From RGIG8244 sp045639325 (GTDB taxonomy: Bacteria; Verrucomicrobiota; Lentisphaeria; Victivallales; UBA1829): DNA of 64,000 nucleotides. This document shows positions 16,747-23,789 of this stretch, one piece after another. The notes under the pieces are model-generated. The model was not told the origin of the DNA, did no database searches, and worked only from the letters and a program-made list of their open reading frames with translations. Position 1 is the first letter of the stretch, and every line of letters starts with the position of its first letter. Both the position numbers and the translations under genes were made by a program. The DNA lies in contig JAZUCU010000038.1 in the NCBI GenBank assembly GCA_045639325.1, positions 89,988-153,987 on the forward strand. The letters run 5' to 3'.

Positions 16747-17106
16747 TTTATACTCCAGTATTAGCGAAAGATTAGTAACGTGAACGGCGCGATTCAGCAA
16801 CAGAACTGCAATAGCAGTAAAAAAAATAACTGTATTGCACCCGGAGCAAATCTCATCCGCTGTGGGGAATCACAGATTCACGTCCTCGGCTTTTTAAGCA
16901 CTCTTCGTACAAAAACTGCCCGAAGCTCTCTCTGGATCAGGGAATGGCAACAACGCCGTTCAGCTGTTTACCCCTGTTTTTTGACCCGGAGAGTCAAATC
17001 AAGTGTCGGTTAAAAGTTCATCTTTTTTCTCTTCACAACGGGAAAAATTTCATTGTGTTGTGAAGAAACGAAAAAGCGGAGGAGGCAATGCAGTGCATGT
17101 CTCCGC
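16747..17106. other. Gene-free stretch between rpsO RNA and glmM with several inverted repeats
   Basis: No convincing coding frame. It holds TGCAATAGCAGT/ACTGTATTGCA with an A-rich loop (16807-16839), CTGTG/CACAG around 16870, TTTGAC/GTCAAA around 16980-16998, CTTCACAAC/GTTGTGAAG (17031-17065) and the rpsO terminator (17071-17106). The glmM leader probably lies here on the minus strand; no known riboswitch was recognised. Confidence 0.5.
17071..17106 (-). terminator. Rho-independent terminator downstream of rpsO
   Basis: On the minus strand GCGGAG (17106-17101) pairs with CTCCGC (17081-17076), with an inner ATGCA/TGCAT dyad, followed by five T. It would end a transcript running through the rpsO structured 3' region. 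Confidence 0.65.
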
Positions 17107-17122
17107 CGTCTTCTACGATCTG

Positions 17123-17219
17123 TTTTGCAAGCTGATTACCCGGTCAACGGGGGATGATCTTGCGATATTCCCCCGATCTTGCGTAACCCTTACGATCAGC
17201 TTTTACGTCAAAAGCAAAA
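17123..17219 (-). ncRNA. Candidate structured RNA (three-way junction) in the rpsO 3' region
   Basis: Directly after the rpsO stop, TTTTGC (17219-17214) and AAGCTGAT (17202-17195) pair with the contiguous ATCAGCTT-GCAAAA (17136-17123), leaving an 11-base bulge on one side. Inside lie a hairpin CGTAA/TTACG (17182-17194, three-base loop) and a hairpin CGGGGGA/TCCCCCG (17148-17175). A terminator follows at 17106-17071. The pairing is seen directly; its function is unknown. No known RNA family was recognised. Confidence 0.5.
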
Positions 17220-17489
17220 TTACTTCTGTCCGCGAATGCCGAGAGTACTTGCGATTTCCAAGTACTTGGCATGGTTTTCCTCAGCGAGATAGGAAAGAAG
17301 TTTTTTGCGGCGATTGACCATAGCCATCAAACCACGGCGAGCACTGTGATCTTTCTTGTGAGCGCGCATGTGTTCAGTCAGTTCGCTGATTTTCTTTGTA
17401 AGTACTGCGATTTGCACTTCGGGAGATCCAACATCGCCCGCCTGGCGTGCAAACTTTTCCATAATTTCTGTTTTTGTAGCTTTGTCCAT
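17220..17489 (-). CDS. rpsO: 30S ribosomal protein S15
   Basis: This 89-residue protein is S15, which binds the central domain of 16S rRNA early in 30S assembly. It contains the conserved GSPEVQIAVLTKKI, LTEHMRAHKKDHSARRGL and VNRRKKLLSYL segments and the C-terminal GIRGQK. ATG at 17489 has GAGG just upstream; it gives the usual 89 residues. Unlike in proteobacteria no pnp gene follows; instead a structured intergenic stretch and then glmM lie downstream. Confidence 0.97.
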   Translation of the reverse strand: MDKATKTEIMEKFARQAGDVGSPEVQIAVLTKKISELTEHMRAHKKDHSARRGLMAMVNRRKKLLSYLAEENHAKYLEIASTLGIRGQK

Positions 17490-17796
17490 GATCCTCAATT
17501 TCCTGAAGGTTAATGAAAGTTTTGACTCTTAAATATATACCGTTTTCAGATTTTTTCAAATAATTTTTCACTTTTTTTTCATTTTTTTTTACTTTTTATG
17601 CTTTTTTCTGCGGAATAAACCCTTTCTGCTTGTTTTTTCTCTGTGTCCGGCGGGCCGTTCTGTGCTCCCCCCTTTTCTTAAAAATCAAATCTCTTTAGTT
17701 CTTTTTTGCATTTATTTCTTGCATTTTGACGAAAACAGGGTACATTATATCTATTGTTTTATCATCCATATAATATATAAGGAGTCAACAGTAATC
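17490..17796. other. Divergent intergenic region, T-rich
   Basis: This is the region between rpsO and the mannitol-dehydrogenase-like gene. It is dominated by T-runs on the plus strand. I see a plausible promoter for the plus-strand gene near 17726-17753 and AAGGAG before its start, but no gene or stable structure. Confidence 0.5.
17726..17753 (+). promoter_or_regulatory. Candidate promoter of the mannitol-dehydrogenase-like gene
   Basis: TTGACG (17726-17731) and TATCTA (17748-17753) are separated by 16 bases and lie 43 bases before the ATG at 17797. Confidence 0.4.
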
Positions 17797-18900
17797 ATGG
17801 AAAAAGTTTTCCTCGGTATTGGTGCCGGTCCCATTCAGACCGGTATTTATGTCGCCGGTGCGGCAAAAGGTGGTTATGACCGTATCGTTCTCGCAGACGT
17901 GGATAAAGCGCTGATCAGTGCGATCCGCGCATCCGGCACTGTCACAGTCAACACTGCCTGTGCTGACACGATCCGCACGGATGTTTATGACAAAATCGAG
18001 ATTTATGATACCTCCGTTCCGGAAGATCTGGCGATTCTCAAAAACATTGCGAAAGATGCCATTGCCATCAATACCGCTCTGCCAGCTGTCAAATTCTATC
18101 AGTACTGCACATGGCTGAAAGATGCGTTTGACATGAACCCCGACGGCGTGCGTTATGTTTATACATCCGAAAACTGCACAACCGCTGCCGAAGAATTGCA
18201 GAAAGTCCTGGGCTCCTATCCCAATACTTATATCCTCGACACCGTGATCGGTAAGATGAGCAAGATCTTCATGGCAGACGAATCCGAACTGCCACCGCTT
18301 GCTCCCGGCTATGTCAAAGGTCACTTGGTGGAAGAATTCTGCACCATCTATACAACCGATGCTCCCGGTATCGAAAATGTGGGCATTGTCGGCTTGTATC
18401 CCAAGAAAGATATCTACCCCTTCGAAGAAGCGAAACTTTACGGTCACAATGCTTCTCACTTCCTGCTGGGTATCCTCGCTGCTCAGAAGGGATGCCGTTA
18501 CATGAGCGATGCGGTTCAGTATCCGGAAATCGTGGAAATGTGCCGTCAGGCTCTCCTGACCGAATGCAGTCCTGCTCTCTGCAAAAAGTTCAAAGGTGTA
18601 GACTCCTATTTCGAACCGGCGGAATACAATGCCTGGGCGGAAGAACTGGTTCGTCGTATGACATCCCCGCTGCTCAGTGACAGTGTTGACCGCGTGATTC
18701 GTGACATGGATCGCAAGTTGGCATGGGAAGACCGCATTATCGGTGCCATGCGCCTTTGTCTCTCTCAGGGTGTACAGCCGGTCAATCTGGCAAAAGGTGC
18801 GGCATTGGCTGCCCGTTATTATGCCATCGACAGCCTGAAACAGGGCTGGGGAGAAGGTGCAGAACAGCAGGAAATTGCTGACTGTCTCAAGAATATCTGA
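17797..18900 (+). CDS. Mannitol-1-phosphate 5-dehydrogenase-like oxidoreductase
   Basis: This 367-residue enzyme has an N-terminal Rossmann fold (VFLGIGAGPIQTG with a following DRIVLADVD acidic strand end, so NAD is the likely cofactor). A segment like the mannitol dehydrogenase family (VRYVYTSENCTTAAEEL, about residues 120-136) and a helical C-terminal domain (YGHNASHFLLGILAAQKG) follow. It probably oxidises a sugar-alcohol phosphate; substrate unknown. The ATG at 17797 has AAGGAG 12 bases upstream; a longer frame upstream is T-rich and not protein-like. It stands alone and ends in a strong terminator. Confidence 0.7.
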   Translation: MEKVFLGIGAGPIQTGIYVAGAAKGGYDRIVLADVDKALISAIRASGTVTVNTACADTIRTDVYDKIEIYDTSVPEDLAILKNIAKDAIAINTALPAVKFYQYCTWLKDAFDMNPDGVRYVYTSENCTTAAEELQKVLGSYPNTYILDTVIGKMSKIFMADESELPPLAPGYVKGHLVEEFCTIYTTDAPGIENVGIVGLYPKKDIYPFEEAKLYGHNASHFLLGILAAQKGCRYMSDAVQYPEIVEMCRQALLTECSPALCKKFKGVDSYFEPAEYNAWAEELVRRMTSPLLSDSVDRVIRDMDRKLAWEDRIIGAMRLCLSQGVQPVNLAKGAALAARYYAIDSLKQGWGEGAEQQEIADCLKNI

Positions 18901-18929
18901 GTTATTCTGTAACCGGATAAAATAAAATT

Positions 18930-18959
18930 GGCGGAGCTTTTCGGCTCCGCCTTTTTTTT
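18930..18959 (+). terminator. Rho-independent terminator, bidirectional
   Basis: GGCGGAGC-6-GCTCCGCC is followed by eight T on the plus strand; the minus strand also has a T-rich flank. It serves the gene ending at 18900 and probably the small gene ending at 18958 on the other strand. Confidence 0.9.
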
Positions 18960-19182
18960 ACCATTCGATGCGATAAGAATGTCGTTCATTATACCGCAAG
19001 CGTTTGCATCTGCGCCGGAATTCTTTTTCTTCGAGCTTATCGAAATCCTCGGAGTTGTATGGATCCAGAGTATTGTTTTCTTCTTTATGAACCGAATTGC
19101 TGTCATAAAAGAAATGGCATCCGCCGCCGTGATGTTTGTTTTTGTGAAAATTGTTTTTCCGGTCAAAATCTTTTTTATTCAT
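18958..19182 (-). CDS. Small His-rich hydrophilic protein, unknown
   Basis: This 74-residue protein starts at an ATG preceded by GGGAGG. The first third is rich in Lys, Asn and His (NNFHKNKHHGGGCHFF), the rest is strongly charged (FDKLEEKEFRRRCKRLRYNERH). Two Cys and several His could bind a metal. No signal peptide and no family recognised. A strong ribosome-binding site and a bidirectional terminator support that it is expressed. It lies downstream of a divergent enzyme gene and is not obviously in an operon. Confidence 0.5.
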   Translation of the reverse strand: MNKKDFDRKNNFHKNKHHGGGCHFFYDSNSVHKEENNTLDPYNSEDFDKLEEKEFRRRCKRLRYNERHSYRIEW

Positions 19183-19302
19183 GTTACTCCCTCCCTCTTT
19201 TGCGAGTTTTTTTTCACTGTGATATACAATAAGCCGGAAATAGTAGGAATGCAATCGGCAAAAAAAGAAAAATTTTATTTTCTTGCGGCAAAAAAATGAG
19301 TA

Positions 19303-19335
19303 TAAAAAAACACCGACAGTTTTTGCTGCCGGTGT
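19303..19335 (-). terminator. Rho-independent terminator of the activase/dehydratase gene
   Basis: On the minus strand ACACCGGCAG-loop-CTGTCGGTGT (19335-19310) is followed by a T-run (complement of the A-run at 19303-19309), 24 bases after the stop at 19359. Confidence 0.85.
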
Positions 19336-19358
19336 TGAGGGCGTATCAGAATGTCTGA

Positions 19359-21431
19359 TCACTTCTGCATGGGACCGAAAATATTGCCGTACTTTTTCTG
19401 GTTCAATGCTTCCACATAGGCACTGACTTTTGTATAAGTACTGCAGGGGTCAATGGTCTGGTCCATACAGTCGCCATCGAGTACCAGGAGAGGTACTTTA
19501 GCTTTTGTCAATTCTTCTCTTGCATGTTTGACGAATGAGCTGTCCGCCATGGAGCAGCGTCCGAAACCATGATTGTAGAGAATACAACCGTTGAGTTTGA
19601 AATGCTTGACCTGTTCGAGGATCGCCTTTACGCGGTAATCGGGATCCATGAAGCCGGAATGGAGCATTTTCTTTGCGAGAGAGCGATAGGGATCATCGGG
19701 ATCCAGCGGAGCCCAACCCACGTAGTTGACTTCTTCAAAGACGATGGGTGCGCGGCACTGATCTTCGATGTAGTTCAGCAATTCGCTGTGGTAGAACGGG
19801 GGCAGATGGAGCCAGATCAAACGGTGGGTGTTATCGAATTCCACAGAGGAGGGCTTTGCGGCTTCTTCTTCCAGTTCAGAATAGAGCTGTTTCTGCAGAT
19901 CGATCAATTCCGGAGTACCCCACATCTGAGAGAAGATGGTGGCAAAATAGATGCTCTGGGACCCACGGATCAGCGGGCGGTTTGCGGCACGCAGATCGTT
20001 GATCTTCAGAGAATGGATACGGGCTTCGTTGGAATAATTACATGCCGCAGCAAGTTTGCCGGGATCCATCTTCAAGCCGGTTTTTGCCATGATGCGGTGA
20101 ACGGCACGTTCCAGGTCTTCCGCCAGGTGTTCCACGGCATTGCCGTCTTCATTCGGCGGTGTCTGGAGGGAGAAGAACCGGTCTTCGATCCCGTATGTGC
20201 GGACGAGGTCGCGGAAGACGCGTTCGCCCTGTTGACACGGCTGGGAAGTGGAAACACCGAATTCCGCCTTGGGCAGTTCGGAGCCTTCCAATACGCGGAG
20301 GAAGGAGCAGGTTTCGCCGGAATATCCTTTGCAGGCCGCGTTATCGAATGCTTTTTTGACGCGTTTGCCATTTCTTGCAAAGAGAGCTGCGTAAGTTTCC
20401 AATGTGAGGATGCGGACATCCAATGCATTGAGAATTTCGGAGGGGAAGAACAGGTTACGCCATACGCAGGGCTTATCCCGTTTGCCGAAGAAGTCGCGGC
20501 GGGTCGCAACGGAACGCATGCTGGTTGATTTCAGATTCTTTTCCGGCAGCGGAGCATTGATTTCCGGTTTCTGTTTTGCTTTGGATTTATGATATTCTCT
20601 TGCGAGGCAGGCTGCACCCAGAGCACCCATGACCGCATGGAATTCTGGAACGATAATGTTGTTGCCTGTGATTTCACGCAGATAATAGGCAACTGCACGG
20701 TTGTATGCCACACCACCCTGGAAATAAATCGTACCTTTGTAACCCTGGAACAATTCGCCTACGCCGGACATGATGGTACGGGCCTGAGCACGGCAGGCAC
20801 CACCGATGATTTCACCCAGCGGGAAACGGTTCTTGAATTTGTTGATGGAGGTTGCACTGAGAACAGCACAGACACTGGAGAATTCCAATGTGCTGTCGTA
20901 ATTCACTTTGTCTGCCATTTCGTTGACGGGGATATTGAGTTTCGCGGCAACGCTGTCCAGAAATGCACCGGTACCGGCAGCGCAGATACCACTCATCTTG
21001 TAATTCCACATCTGCATTTCGGGGTTGAAGACCATCGCCTTGCTGTCCTGTCCACCGACGTCAAGAATTGCGCAGCAGTCGGGGTGATGATGATGTGCCC
21101 CGGCAACGTGTGCGGTGACTTCGCTGACCTGGAAGTCATAGGGGAGGAAGTCGTGTGTATCTTCCACGATCTGACTGCCGGTGACGACGGTGCATGTGAT
21201 ATCTTTAATGCTTCCTGCGCCGCTGTCGTGGAGGAAACCATCGACCGTTTCCCGGAGTTGACCGAAGTTACATGCACCGCAATGACCGCAAGCGCCGGTA
21301 CAGCGAACTCTGCCGGAATCAACGGGCTTTGTCCGCTGATACATGGAGTGGCGGACTTTTCCTGATTCAGTCATCAGGACGGCTTTGAATGTTGTGGAGC
21401 CGATATCGATTCCCAAAAACAGTTTTTCCAT
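19359..21431 (-). CDS. Fused 2-hydroxyacyl-CoA dehydratase activase and dehydratase-like protein
   Basis: This 690-residue protein has residues 1-290 that match the HgdC/BadF ATPase family: FLGIDIGSTTFKAVLM (phosphate 1), ILDVGGQDSKAM, and the two cluster-ligand Cys C150 (SGICAAGTGAF) and C188 (SSVCAVLS). Residues about 315-690 resemble the HgdB/FldC subunit (FFPSEILNALDV, SGETCSFLR, STSQPCQQGERV, NGCILYNHGFGRCS). An extra four-Cys motif (C44, C48, C51, C54) sits in the N-terminal region. The family reduces a low-potential electron acceptor with ATP; double-cubane proteins are a related possibility. Normally these are separate proteins. Substrate unknown. Confidence 0.8.
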   Translation of the reverse strand: MEKLFLGIDIGSTTFKAVLMTESGKVRHSMYQRTKPVDSGRVRCTGACGHCGACNFGQLRETVDGFLHDSGAGSIKDITCTVVTGSQIVEDTHDFLPYDFQVSEVTAHVAGAHHHHPDCCAILDVGGQDSKAMVFNPEMQMWNYKMSGICAAGTGAFLDSVAAKLNIPVNEMADKVNYDSTLEFSSVCAVLSATSINKFKNRFPLGEIIGGACRAQARTIMSGVGELFQGYKGTIYFQGGVAYNRAVAYYLREITGNNIIVPEFHAVMGALGAACLAREYHKSKAKQKPEINAPLPEKNLKSTSMRSVATRRDFFGKRDKPCVWRNLFFPSEILNALDVRILTLETYAALFARNGKRVKKAFDNAACKGYSGETCSFLRVLEGSELPKAEFGVSTSQPCQQGERVFRDLVRTYGIEDRFFSLQTPPNEDGNAVEHLAEDLERAVHRIMAKTGLKMDPGKLAAACNYSNEARIHSLKINDLRAANRPLIRGSQSIYFATIFSQMWGTPELIDLQKQLYSELEEEAAKPSSVEFDNTHRLIWLHLPPFYHSELLNYIEDQCRAPIVFEEVNYVGWAPLDPDDPYRSLAKKMLHSGFMDPDYRVKAILEQVKHFKLNGCILYNHGFGRCSMADSSFVKHAREELTKAKVPLLVLDGDCMDQTIDPCSTYTKVSAYVEALNQKKYGNIFGPMQK

Positions 21432-21482
21432 TATACTTTTCTTTCTGTTTCAAAAAAATGATACTATAAAATTATTCACTGT

Positions 21483-21488
21483 AATATA
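21483..21488 (-). promoter_or_regulatory. -10 box of the activase/dehydratase gene
   Basis: TATATT in the context GTGTATATTACAG lies 52 bases upstream of the start at 21431. A weak -35 (GTGAAA) is 16 bases further upstream. Confidence 0.4.
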
Positions 21489-21549
21489 CACCTCGAAAAA
21501 TTTTTTTCACCTTTTTTTCTGAAAAAAAATCTTTTTTTTCCAATCATTA

Positions 21550-21578
21550 TTGATTTTTTTTCCCTTTTATGCTATATT
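21550..21578 (+). promoter_or_regulatory. Promoter of uvrB
   Basis: TTGATT (21550-21555), a 17-base spacer and TATATT (21573-21578) lie 26 bases before the uvrB ATG. No clear LexA box was seen. Confidence 0.6.
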
Positions 21579-21604
21579 GTGCCGGTTTTACAGAGGATTT
21601 TTAC

Positions 21605-23776
21605 ATGCTTGATCATTTTTTTGTACAATCTGAATTTCAACCGGCGGGGGATCAGCCCGCTGCCGTACGGTCCCTGGCAAAAGGCATTCAGGAGAATGTC
21701 CCGTTCCAGACATTGCTTGGTGTCACCGGCTCCGGAAAAACTTTCACGATCGCGAAAGTTCTGGAACAGCTGGGTGGCGCACGCCCTGCATTGGTGTTAT
21801 CTCATAACAAAACTCTGGCTGCCCAGTTGTACAGTGAATTCAAATCGTTTCTGCCGGAAAATGCGGTGGAATATTTTATCAGTTACTACGATTATTACCT
21901 GCCGGAATCTTATATCCCCCAGACCGATACCTATATCGCCAAAGACTGCAGTATCAACGATAATATCGAACGTTTGCGCCTCAGTGCCACGGCATCGCTG
22001 CTGGAACGGAAAGATGTGTTGACTGTCGCCAGCGTTTCCTGCATTTATGGTTTGACATCGCCGGAAGATTACAGCGAGATGAGTATCCGGCTCAAGCGGG
22101 GGCAGATCCTTGACCGGGATGAATTTCTCCGTATGCTTGTGGCGGTGCAATATGAACGTAACGATATGGCGCCGGAACGCGGCGAATTCCGGGTACGCGG
22201 AGATCATGTGGATGTTTATCTCTCACAGAAAGATCAATTTCTCCGCATCGAATTCTGGGGCGATGAACTGGATTCCATTGCAAGGTATGATGTAAAAAGC
22301 GGACGATTGATTGACCGCGACGATCATGCCTTGATTTTCCCTGCCAAACACTTTGTTATGCCTCAGGATCAAATCAAGCGGGCATCGGAACTCATCCGCA
22401 AAGAATTGAAAGAACGGGTCGCCTGGTTTGAAGCCCACGGAAAACTGGTGGAAGCACAACGGTTGTTCCAGCGGGTCACGTACGATATTGAGATGATGAA
22501 CGAAATCGGCTATTGTTCCGGCATTGAAAACTATTCCCGTCATCTGGCATTCCGTCCGGAAGGCAGCCGCCCGTTCTGTCTGCTTGACTTTTTCCCGCAG
22601 GATTACCTGTTATTCATTGATGAATCCCACGTGACACTGCCGCAGCTGCAGGCAATGTATAAAGCGGACCGGAGCCGGAAACAGATGTTGGTCGATTATG
22701 GATTCCGCCTGCCATCCGCATTGGATAACCGTCCGCTGAAATTTGAAGAATTTCTTTCCATGATGGGGACGACGGTATTCGTTTCCGCCACGCCCGGAGA
22801 CTTTGAAAAGGAACACAGTGCCGGACATATCACCGAACTGGTTGTCCGCCCGACCGGTTTGCTTGACCCGCCGGTGGAAGTTCGCCCGCTGGAATCTCAG
22901 ATCGATGATGTGATTGAAGAGATTCGCCGCTGTACAGCCAAAGGGGCCCGGTCACTGGTTGCGACTTTGACGAAAAAGAGTGCGGAGCGTTTGGCGGATT
23001 ATCTGACGGGGCTCGGTATCCGGGTGAAATATTTACACTCGGAAATTGATGCCATTGAACGTGTGCGTATTCTGAATGAATTGCGTGCCGGGGATTTTGA
23101 CTGTATTGTGGGGATCAATCTTTTGCGGGAAGGGATCGACTTGCCGGAATTGATGCTGGTGGCGATTCTCGATGCCGATAAAGAAGGCTTCCTGCGGTCA
23201 TCCCGTTCCTTGATTCAGATTGCAGGCCGTGCCGCCCGTAATGCCAATGGCTATGTCGTGCTTTATGCGGATACGGTCACGGACAGCATGCAGGCATTGC
23301 TTGATATCACCGAACAGCGTCGCAAAAAGCAGATGGAATACAATCTGCAGCACAATATCACACCGCAGACCGTTCGGAAAAGTATTCGGGAATCCATTAC
23401 CGATGTGTTGGGGATTTCCTCCAAGACCGGGTCTAATGATGCCAAGCGCACGCCTTATGATTCTCCCTACGGCAATGTGACTCTTGCCATGCGGGAAAAT
23501 GTGGGGGCGTATGATGCATCCGTCGGCAGTGATAATGGAACGCCAGTCAAAAAATCACGGGGCAGGGGTGCGAAAAAACTGCCCGATCTGGCACAGCGTG
23601 ACGTACAGGATTTGCTGGATCGTACCGGAGCGGCAAATCTGGATGAGATTCTGACTGCTTTGGAAGCGGATATGTTGGAAGCTGCAGCAAATCTGGAATT
23701 CGAACGTGCCGCCGCATTGCGTGATCAGATCAAGGCATTGAAGCCCGATGAATTGAATTTACCACAAAAACGTTAA
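21605..23776 (+). CDS. uvrB: Excinuclease ABC subunit B
   Basis: This 723-residue protein is UvrB, the damage-verifying helicase-like subunit of nucleotide excision repair. It has Walker A (GVTGSGKTF near residue 38), the beta-hairpin YYDYYLPESYIPQTDTYI near 92-110, DESHV (helicase motif II) near 340, the RecA2 motifs (GINLLREGIDLPE and QIAGRAARN) and a C-terminal UVR motif (LEFERAAALRDQIKAL) that binds UvrA/UvrC. The ATG at 21605 follows AGAGGA. A hydrophilic stretch of about 60 residues precedes the UVR motif. The gene is followed after 13 bases by the alpha-galactosidase. Confidence 0.97.
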   Translation: MLDHFFVQSEFQPAGDQPAAVRSLAKGIQENVPFQTLLGVTGSGKTFTIAKVLEQLGGARPALVLSHNKTLAAQLYSEFKSFLPENAVEYFISYYDYYLPESYIPQTDTYIAKDCSINDNIERLRLSATASLLERKDVLTVASVSCIYGLTSPEDYSEMSIRLKRGQILDRDEFLRMLVAVQYERNDMAPERGEFRVRGDHVDVYLSQKDQFLRIEFWGDELDSIARYDVKSGRLIDRDDHALIFPAKHFVMPQDQIKRASELIRKELKERVAWFEAHGKLVEAQRLFQRVTYDIEMMNEIGYCSGIENYSRHLAFRPEGSRPFCLLDFFPQDYLLFIDESHVTLPQLQAMYKADRSRKQMLVDYGFRLPSALDNRPLKFEEFLSMMGTTVFVSATPGDFEKEHSAGHITELVVRPTGLLDPPVEVRPLESQIDDVIEEIRRCTAKGARSLVATLTKKSAERLADYLTGLGIRVKYLHSEIDAIERVRILNELRAGDFDCIVGINLLREGIDLPELMLVAILDADKEGFLRSSRSLIQIAGRAARNANGYVVLYADTVTDSMQALLDITEQRRKKQMEYNLQHNITPQTVRKSIRESITDVLGISSKTGSNDAKRTPYDSPYGNVTLAMRENVGAYDASVGSDNGTPVKKSRGRGAKKLPDLAQRDVQDLLDRTGAANLDEILTALEADMLEAAANLEFERAAALRDQIKALKPDELNLPQKR

Positions 23777-23789
23777 AGGAATATGATTC

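Noticed and set aside
17107..17219. Hammerhead ribozyme or known riboswitch after rpsO
   Set aside because: CTGAT is present but the CTGATGA and GAAA core of a hammerhead is absent, and no known riboswitch consensus fits.
16780..17317. Two short plus-strand frames between glmM and rpsO
   Set aside because: No ribosome-binding site, no protein-like composition, and they overlap inverted repeats and the rpsO gene.
21432..21604. LexA (SOS) box before uvrB
   Set aside because: No clear dyad of a known LexA type could be found in the AT-rich leader.
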